Part shown: positions 21,223-29,702 of the stretch, piece by piece
Position numbering within the stretch: the stretch's first letter is position 1
How the letters are laid out: every line of letters starts with the position of its first letter
Source of the DNA: Monoplex corrugatus
Lineage: Eukaryota; Mollusca; Gastropoda; Littorinimorpha; Ranellidae
Direction: 5' to 3'
Length of the DNA stretch: 64,000 nt
Assembly: GCA_030674185.1 (NCBI GenBank)
Contig: CM060308.1
Span: 40,564,357-40,628,356 of the forward strand
Translations under genes and position numbers: made by a program
The notes under the pieces: model-generated
What the model was told of the DNA's origin: nothing
Seen by the model: only the letters and a program-made list of their open reading frames with translations
Databases searched by the model: none

Positions 21223-21551
21223 CATGCTGACACAAAATCCAAAACAAGTGTGACTCCCCACATTCAAGCAAACAGGAACCAGGAAAAACATGAAAAAAAA
21301 AAAAAAAAAGAACACGTATTTAATACAAGACAAGACAGGCGCAAATTTTCAGCCAACTGGCCTTTGTCAAGCTTAAGATCACAAACAAACAAACACCAGA
21401 TTCCTTTTCTCACACTGGACAGAGCAGCAGGGAAGTTTCAGTCTTTTTCTCCTAATTTTTGTATCCGGTGTTTGTTTGTGATCTTGCGCTTGACGAAGGC
21501 CAGTTGGCCAAAAATTTGCACCTGTCTTGTCCTTCATGCTGACACAAAATC
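21223..21551. mobile_element. Fold-back insertion flanked by 17 bp direct repeats
   Basis: CATGCTGACACAAAATC occurs exactly at 21223-21239 and 21535-21551. Between lie inverted arms of about 65 bases (21329-21396 and 21467-21532) containing GCCAACTGGCC and CAAATTTT on the left and their inverse on the right, plus a head reading GTGTGACTCCCCACATTCAA then GCAAACAGGAACCAGG. Related copies lie at about 23710-24110, 31532-31697 and 42835-43185. The direct repeats look like a target-site duplication. Confidence 0.78.
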
Positions 21552-21714
21552 AGAACAGCTGGAAGGTTGCTTTATCTGTTGATGTGCATGTGTTAGGGTG
21601 TGCTCAATTAGACTTCCGTGGATGGGTTCAAGATTTCTGAACGCAGCAGAGGATTGGAGTTTATCCAAACAAAAAAAACGAGTTGATAAATATTTTCAAC
21701 TACCCCTCCAAAAA

Positions 21715-21715
<1 letters not shown>

Positions 21716-21797
<82 letters not shown>

Positions 21798-21838
21798 CAC
21801 ACACACACATACACATACACACATGCCCACACACATGT
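21716..21838. repeat. (CA)n microsatellite
   Basis: About 38 CA units, then GTCACACAC and further CA with TA steps. Confidence 0.95.
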
Positions 21839-21885
21839 ATGTGCAAACTCTTCTTCCTGATGGTCAAAATAAAAGGAAAGCATGA

Positions 21886-22638
21886 TGAGTCTCATCAGTT
21901 TATCACTTTTATGGATTGGAAATCCAAAACTATTTTTCTCAACATTTGGTCAAAACTTCTGGAAACGTCTAGTTAAGGTCAACGTAACAACAACAAAATC
22001 AGTACATATGGCTGAGGTTTAAATGAAAGCTTCAGCATCAAAATCAATACAAACACACACAATTCAAATACATGAGTTAATAATAATATAAAGATGTAGG
22101 CTACACATACTACATAACACTTGTAAGTTAATAACAATACAAAGATGTAGGCTACACATAGTACATAATCACACCTCATACACACACACACACACACATG
22201 AATACAGTTGCAAAAACACAAAGGAAAAATAAGTTATAAACAAGGTGTATATTATCTGTAAAAAAAAACTACAAACAATATTAGTATTATTACTAATATT
22301 AGCTGTAAATAATAGAAACCATAAAATTCCATGTGATCATTTGCTGCATGTATTAAAGATTTACATTATTAATGATTTAAAACACATTATAAACACAACA
22401 TTGATTTCAATGTTTGCAGGTACATATCAAATCCAATTCTCTGATCAATCAGGTCAGTCTTTCAATGATATTCTGACAATTTAACCATTCCGTCTAACTC
22501 AAAACCTATTATAGTATAATGTTGAAAAGAAAAGTCTAACAAACAGACAACTCTTGACTTGAATTAAGTAAAATTAGAACCATGAACTGATAATGATAGT
22601 AAATCTGAGTAATTACGGTTGAAACAAATGATTACAGT
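21886..22638. other. Non-coding stretch with a two-copy ~51 bp repeat
   Basis: AAAGATGTAGGCTACACATA occurs near 22090 and 22141, each followed by CTACATAA or GTACATAA. Otherwise A+T-rich and unrecognised. Confidence 0.5.
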
Positions 22639-22831
22639 TTAACCCTTTGACTCCCGCACCCTATCCACCACCGTCCTGCATTGCCAACCATGGCAGCAAA
22701 GCAAAAACTTAACCCTTTGATCCTCTCACCCTACACACCAGCTTCTTGCAGGAAGCTGGTGGATAGGGTGAAAGAGTCCAAGGGTTAAGTTTTTGCAGCT
22801 GGTGGATATGGTGCGGGAGTCAAAGGGTTAA
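22639..22831 (+). mobile_element. TTAA palindromic MITE, copy 6
   Basis: Starts TTAACCCTTTGACTCCCGC and ends GGAGTCAAAGGGTTAA, with a complete inner TTAA-bounded palindrome (CTTCTTGCAGGAAGCTGGTG). Both the inner and outer pairs of TTAA are intact. Confidence 0.9.
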
Positions 22832-23709
22832 GAACTGTCTGACCAAAGGCAAAGGTGTTTCATCAAGTAATCAATCCTTGGTCTCTGTCTCTTTTTCTCT
22901 ACCTCTTTCCAAATACTCGTCTTTAAAAATTGAAATTTGCATGCATTTAATTGATCTGAGACTGCTGAGGAATAAAACTTTCGAAAGAAAGAAAGAAACA
23001 ATAGCATAAACCTCTGTTAATCTCTTTGGTGTGTTGCTGATGTAGGCTACAATGAAAGTCATGACTTCACAATGACATACGCTGTTGACACAGATCATGC
23101 GTAAGATCTAGAGACAGTGTTTCTTTCATTGCAGAAATAGTGATCGCGCGCTAAGCGACAAGATTCAACTCCCCTGACAGCTCTTTATGTCCTAAGTACT
23201 GCAAGCTCATTGGTGTGGTGTGTCACCGTGTGTGTATACATGTGGAGATGGGAATGAGGGGACAGAGGGTGTTTGTCAGGAGGAGAGTGTAAATAAAAAG
23301 GATCGGACACATTCTCACTCAGTTTTCTTTTTCTGCATCCGTGTGTGTGTGTGTGTGTGTGTCACTGTGAGAGAAAAAGAGAATGAGAAAGAGAGCAAGC
23401 AATATGTGAATTCAGGCAGACTACATGACACTCTAGTTCAATAACTGCAAACTGTTCCAGAAAAAAAGTTTCATTCATTTCCGATTCAATTACTTTTGTA
23501 TTCAATTACTTTTGTAGTTATTATGGAGATGAATGAGCGAAAATTGTGCGTGTAATTTTTCAGTTTTTCTGGATATTTTTTTTCAACATACATTGTAGCC
23601 ATACCCAAAAGCATTATAGCAGCCAAGAGGTTATTCAAAACTCATTTGATAACAGAATCAGGACAAAATCAACATCACCCACTGATCTTTGCTCCATGTA
23701 ACTGAAATC
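22832..23709. other. Non-coding stretch, nothing recognised
   Basis: Contains a short (TG)11 at 23340-23361 and an AGAAAGAAAG run near 22985. No coding or mobile sequence identified. Confidence 0.4.
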
Positions 23710-24110
23710 TGAATCAAAGTACTGCCAGCTTTCAAGCAAACAGAACCCAGAAACACACAAAATAGAATGAGAAGGTATATTTGATTTTAACCAAATAAGA
23801 TGTGCAAATATTTGGCCAATTTCTTGTCAAGCATGTACACACAAAAGACAACAAAGAAACGAATACATACAACTTAATTTAAGACAAAAACAACAAGACT
23901 TTCCTGATGTTTGAATGTGAACATCAAGGAAGTTTTGCTATTGTTATTTTTGTCCGAAGTTTTGTGTGTTTGTTTCTTTGATGTTTGTTGTTTTTTTTTG
24001 TTTTTGTTTTTGTTTTTGTTTTTTGCTTTGTTTTTTTTTGAGTTTGCTTGATAAATGTCAATTAGTCAAAAATTTACTCCTATCCTTTCAAAAATATGTG
24101 CCTGTCTTGT
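23710..24110. mobile_element. Fold-back element related to 21223-21551
   Basis: The head reads TTTCAAGCAAACAGAACCC, then AGAAACACACAAAATAGAATG. Inverted arms run about 23798-23915 and 23920-24085 (ATTTGGCCAATTTCTTGTCA on the left, its inverse with mismatches on the right). The right end carries GTGCCTGTCTTGTT as in the 21.5 kb copy. The stem is imperfect and the boundaries are approximate. Confidence 0.6.
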
Positions 24111-24125
24111 TAATTTCTCTTCTTA

Positions 24126-26386
24126 CACAGACTAGAGCTCCTGTGAACACTTCCTATCTTTAGAAGCATAAATTCATAATACAAACCTACAAATAGTACA
24201 AAGCACAGGCAGAGGATTCATGTAGTCGTGACTGTTCTTTATCCTGCCATAAAGGCAGTCATCTTCAGCGTTGGGTAGTAAAAGAGAGAATTTGGAAGAA
24301 ACACAGGTGAATGATCTGGAAGGCACAGTCTTGTGAAGAAAACAGAATGTTCAACACATGAAAGAGGAATCTCTTTAGAATTACCTAAATTAAAAGCAAA
24401 CTAGACAGTTCCTGTGGTTCCAAATCAGGAGGGGATTTTAATGTACAGGACTTTTTTCTGCATCTGCAGTACCCTCATGGCAGAAGTTTTTTTAATGTTA
24501 CGTATCATGTGCACTCTCGATCTCAGTTTATTTTCATGTGTGTCTGGTTTCATGTTAACAACTTAAAACCCGTGTATAAAGAAAAAAATCTGTAAATTTG
24601 ACTTTCTCAAAAAGAGGAAAATATTGCGTATTCAAGTTCAACTGAGAATAATGAAAATCTTTTAAACATCACGCACTCATAATATAAACTACTATAAAAG
24701 TGTCAGCATTTCACCACTGTACTGCGAAAAAAGTTTTGAGATTTTTTCAGGTTTTTCATCACCATGGCCTTGTTGGTCATTTAACTGGTCTGTATTTGTT
24801 GAACATTTTTATGTTGTTGTTTTGATATTTCATAGTTTTTCGTTTATTCTCCTTTCTCTTTCTTTCATTTTTGTTTTGATAGTGTGAAAATTATAATTCT
24901 GGTCAATTTTCAAATTCATCTGTAGACACAAATGTCCAGCTCTTCTCAAGACAAACAGTGATTGAGACTGATTTTCGTTTGTTTGCATCTCTTCTGATTA
25001 AGATTTTCAGTCATTTACATTCTGTACGAATATAATCAAACAGAATATGAATGGATCACAATTTAATATCTGATGATATGAAGAAGAGCAAAAGAAATTT
25101 TCTTTTCATTCCTTTAAATATAGTAAGAATACACACATAAATTCATGATTCTATGACTGAAAATTAAGGAAACAAATGCAAAATGGAAATTTTGTTTTAT
25201 TCATAGACAGTAAGAACATGAATCTATACTTACAATTCAATGACTGCGATGAAAAAGAATAAAATCTGACTTTTGTCAAGATTACAATAAAGACAGTAAG
25301 ACCACCAAATGCACTACAGTGTGAGAACAACGACTGTTCTGCTGTTGTTTATTCATTATTTTGTTAATTTAAAGCAAAGTTCTATTGTTTGTTTTGATAT
25401 ATGTGGTTGAGGTCAAGTGTGTTTTGTTTTTGACATGTTTTAGAGTCCTGTACTTTGACATGTGTGTTTGCTTTATGTGTCTGTCACTGCACATAATTTT
25501 TGAAATTTAATGCTTGTGACGTAATCACTATATTATCATATTGATTTTTTGTTCTCATACTCGTGTCATTTTTTTGATAGTCTTGATCCATAATTTTTGC
25601 AAAGTGTATCCATGCATGCATATACATGTATGTGCATACTGTAATGTACTGTTTCAGCTTGCTGTTACTGAAAAAGATGAAATGATTCACCAACTGGCAG
25701 TTTTATGTCTGTTCGGAGACTCTGAGATATCAAGTACTATGACAATGACTGGCAACGGAATTTTGATGAAATCGGGCATAATAAATTATAAAATATAATG
25801 CTGCTGCAGTTGAGGAACTCCACGGTGATTAACCCAAGACTCCATTCCCAAGTAAATAACTTATGAAAAGAGAAAAATCAAACCCATAAACAAAAAAGCA
25901 GCATACTTCAGAGCAAGTCTTCAAAATGATAGTATGTCTGTAAATGAATGTATGCACCATTGTGACAATAACCTGTTTGACAGGTAAAAAGGGGAGATCA
26001 TATCAGGAATGTTGTAAATATACCAACAAGCCATATGTATCACAGAGTACATAAATTCTTTTTCGTGATATAACTGACAACACTCAAACACTGCAGTAAG
26101 CAAAGGGCTCAGGGATATAAAGGGCGTTGTATTTTACATATCTGTGTTTTATGTGGAAATGTTTGAATATTAGGCAGAAGAAGCTTTGACTATGACAAAA
26201 CTGTAACAGCTTGCTTTTCTTTGGCCTGCTTGTTACTGTCAAGTCTTTGACATTAAGTATAAAATCATGTATGCAAAAGTTGGAAACGCCAAGCTATACT
26301 TTCACACTTCAAGAATCAAACAAATTTCAAACACAGCAACTGTTAAAAAAAAAAAAGGTATCATAAATTTCCCACAGCAATACCTC
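24126..26386. other. Downstream flank of the Kelch gene, possibly its 3'UTR
   Basis: About 2.2 kb of A+T-rich DNA without recognised repeats. On the minus strand it directly follows the Kelch stop codon. An AATAAA-type signal cannot be assigned with confidence among several A/T-rich words. The absence of mobile elements here compared with the neighbourhood is compatible with a long 3'UTR. Confidence 0.4.
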
Positions 26387-27678
26387 TCATGTATCCACTT
26401 CTGGTCTGAACACCTGTGAGAGTTTACGAGTGTGGAGTTTGGCAGCTACAGGTGCATAGCTGCGCACCTCACATAGATCACCTTCTATTTTATGCCATTC
26501 GTTCAGCACGATATCCAGTCGACACACCACGTTGTGCCGGTTGATCTTGAATGGGGTCCGTTGGTGTTCCACCATCCCACAAGCATAGATAGCCCCATTA
26601 ATTTGCATAAGACCTACGTTGAACATCGTGACTGGTAAGAGGGGACCAGACCGCCATTGGTCTGTAGCAATGTTGTAAATTTCTACAGAGTGGAGAGATT
26701 CCCGATGTATTGTTCGTGATGTGTGAGTGTAGATCTGGCCCCCAGCCACCATGATCTCATCGTCTATAACACAGGCACCAAAGTTGAACCTTGGAGTATG
26801 CATACTGCTCAGTGTGGTCCACACCATAGTTCTTGGGTCATATTTCATAATTGTCTTGTGAGGGGTCACACCTGACCGACCGCCTAATATATATGCTTCA
26901 CCCCCATAGCTAACAGTAGACAGGTCCACCACATTCATAGGCATCATGCCCACATAACTCCACTGGTTCTTTTCTATATCATAACACTCACAGATTTCTG
27001 TAGGGTGCTGGTTCATGGCTAATCCCCCAAAGCTAAAGATCTTTCCATCAATGTGCGTGAGAGAGAAGTTGGACTTTGGGAATAACATTGGTGTTTTGGG
27101 AATCCACCTATTGTGGTCATTATCGTAGAAATAAAAATCTCTCCGCACTGACTCTTCTTCATCAAAGTCATCAAAGGAATCTTCATCAGATGCAGCATCT
27201 CCATAGCTTTCATGGTAGATGTAGTTCCCACCACCAGCGTATATGTGAGTGTCATCAGCAACCACAACTGCAGGGTCTTCTACACAGTAGTAGCCAGTAC
27301 GTCCCTCACAGTCAGGGAACATGGCCATCTGGAAAGCCTCTCTGGTCAGCGGATTGTAGCAATTGATGGAAGACTTGCTCTGAGTCAAACCCCCCAGCAG
27401 CAGAATACAGTGTTCCGGCTTGATCATACCAGTGCGCAGAGAAAAGGAGAAGTCGTAATCACCAGTGTAGGACTGGGGATTGCGCTCAAAATCACGCATG
27501 TCTGAGAGAATTTCTTGGCAAGTCTGCGAGCGCTGGATCATCAGCAAGGGAGAGATGGACTCATGAATGTACTTGGGGGCAGGAGGGGAAGACGCACTCT
27601 GGCCAGAAGCTGACCAATGTGAGGCTGGCGGTCCTCTGGATTGAAGTTCACCCAGGACTGGGCTGCCTCCCAGACCAC
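26387..27678 (-). CDS. Kelch gene terminal coding exon (BACK end and Kelch propeller), frame-broken
   Basis: The acceptor TTTTTGTGTGAATCAG is followed by [20 protein letters not shown], the BACK consensus in phase with exon 2. After 33 codons plus PP the frame must move by one base at 27575-27579 to enter [17 protein letters not shown] and the propeller, ending [10 protein letters not shown] and stop. Six Kelch-like blades are recognisable. Adding one base makes the exon exactly 431 codons including the stop. Confidence 0.9.
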
Positions 27679-29192
27679 CTGATTCACACAAAAACAATAC
27701 AGACATGTCATTATGAAGTTAAAATGTGAAGGTTATCTCTAACCCTAAGGCTGCAGGGGAATGAGTTGATAGCTACCTCTACTTTTCCTGGCACCAACAT
27801 TAAGGAAGCAGTGCCCATCTCCTCTCTTTAACTAGTTCAACTTCCCCAGCCCTTAACCCTTTGACTCCAGCACCCTGTCCATCAACATCCTTTGATTCCC
27901 TCACCCTATCCACCAGCTTCCTGCATGAAGCAGATGGATAGGGTGAGGGAATCAAAGGGTTAAGTTTTGGCAGTTGGTGTATATGGTCATCATCATCATC
28001 AGGTGCACTGCTGCATGGCGTTGGCGATCATGGACTTCCATCTGTCTCTATCTCTCGTTGCCCCTAGCACCTCCCCCACCCTCCTCATCCCCAGCCACTC
28101 TGCAAGTCCGTCCAGCATTTTCTCCCTGGGTCTATCTGGTGCTCTCTTTCCCTCCAGCTTTCCCATTGTCAACAGGTTCAGATAACCATTCACAGTTTGC
28201 TGTACTGGAGGCTACTCCACACTGAACAAAAATGAATAATATGCTGTTGTTCTACCATGAAACTTGCACTCTCCAGGTACCGTCCACAAAGACTACAAAA
28301 TTTGCACTGAGCTTCACAGATCAAAAGATCAAATTTTATATACATCCTCATCATGCCAGGTGAAATTCCTTCTGGCCTTCTTCAAGCCTAACTAGTCTCA
28401 AAAGTATACATCACACAGCTAAATCTTTTCTACTGAATGAAACTGAAGCATTAAAAAAGGAGCAAAATGATTCAGAATGGACACACACAATGTGCTGAGA
28501 ATTTGGTGAAATGTAACTAGAAGAAAAACTATACTGAAATCTGCAAACAAAAATGACTCAACCCGATTTCTTAAATTTATGTCAATCTCATGTATGATAA
28601 TGAGTAATGTACTCTGCTAACCACACGTAAAACAAAAGCCCATAGTAAGTAGGCTACATAAGTCACCTCTTCCTTTTCCACATTCAACTCGTCAGAACTC
28701 AACAGATCAGCCAGCTGAGTGAAGCTGAGGTGCAAGAACTCCTCCGTCTGACCGACCTGGGTAAAGTTCTTTTCGATGAACTCGCGAGCTTTCTGAGCCA
28801 GCTCCATCAGGCAGTGAGCAATGGCAAATTCATGGATTCCAATACAGTTGTTGACATCCAGTTGCATCTCCATGAACTTGGCACAGGCCCTCTGGATGGG
28901 CATCATTTCCAGGAGAGATGCTGTGGCCAGCAGGCTTTGAGCGTTCTCTCTCGTCACTTCCACCTGTGCACAAAAATGTTTTAATTTTAATTTTAAAAAG
29001 TCTCTGTGAAATTTCAGACGACAGGGTTTTGACTGTTTTGAGATCTTTGTTCAGTTCGTTGCTTGGTTGCTTATGATGCATCAATATTGTTCAGCAATTT
29101 CACTTTGTTACTTGATATTCTTCTTTGGTTGTTTCAAGGCTTTTATTTCCTCTGTCATTTGGTAGCTTGGGACTCTTGTGTGTGTGTGTGTG

Positions 29193-29260
<68 letters not shown>

Positions 29261-29425
29261 TGTGTGGTGCGTGCGTGCGTGCGTGCGTGCGTGTGCGTGT
29301 GTGCGTGTGTGTGTGTGTGTGTGCGTGTGTGGTGTGTGTGTGCGTGTGTGCGTGCGTGTGTGTGTGCGTGTGTGTGTGTGTGTGTGCGTGTGTGTGTGCG
29401 TGTGTGCGCGTGCATGCGTGTGTGC

Positions 29426-29460
<35 letters not shown>

Positions 29461-29582
29461 TGTGTGTCCATGATATGTCAGTACAAGTTACAACTGTTAT
29501 GTGTACATGTGTGTGTGTGTGTGGGGGGGGGGTGTGGGTGCTCACGCATGCGTGCATGTGTCATGCATGAGAGTGATGAGTG

Positions 29583-29634
<52 letters not shown>

Positions 29635-29660
29635 TGTGTGTGTGTGTGTCTGTGTGCACA

Positions 29661-29702
<42 letters not shown>

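Noticed and set aside
2423..22831. Regular ~3.2 kb spacing of MITE copies (2423, 5618; 12810, 15860, 19453, 22639)
   Set aside because: Intervals vary by several hundred bases, orientation differs, and flanking DNA is not duplicated; chance spacing is enough.
27676..27706. Start of a separate Kelch-only protein at [11 protein letters not shown]
   Set aside because: That reading runs back through the splice acceptor into the intron, and its first ~40 residues are the out-of-frame shadow of the BACK domain.
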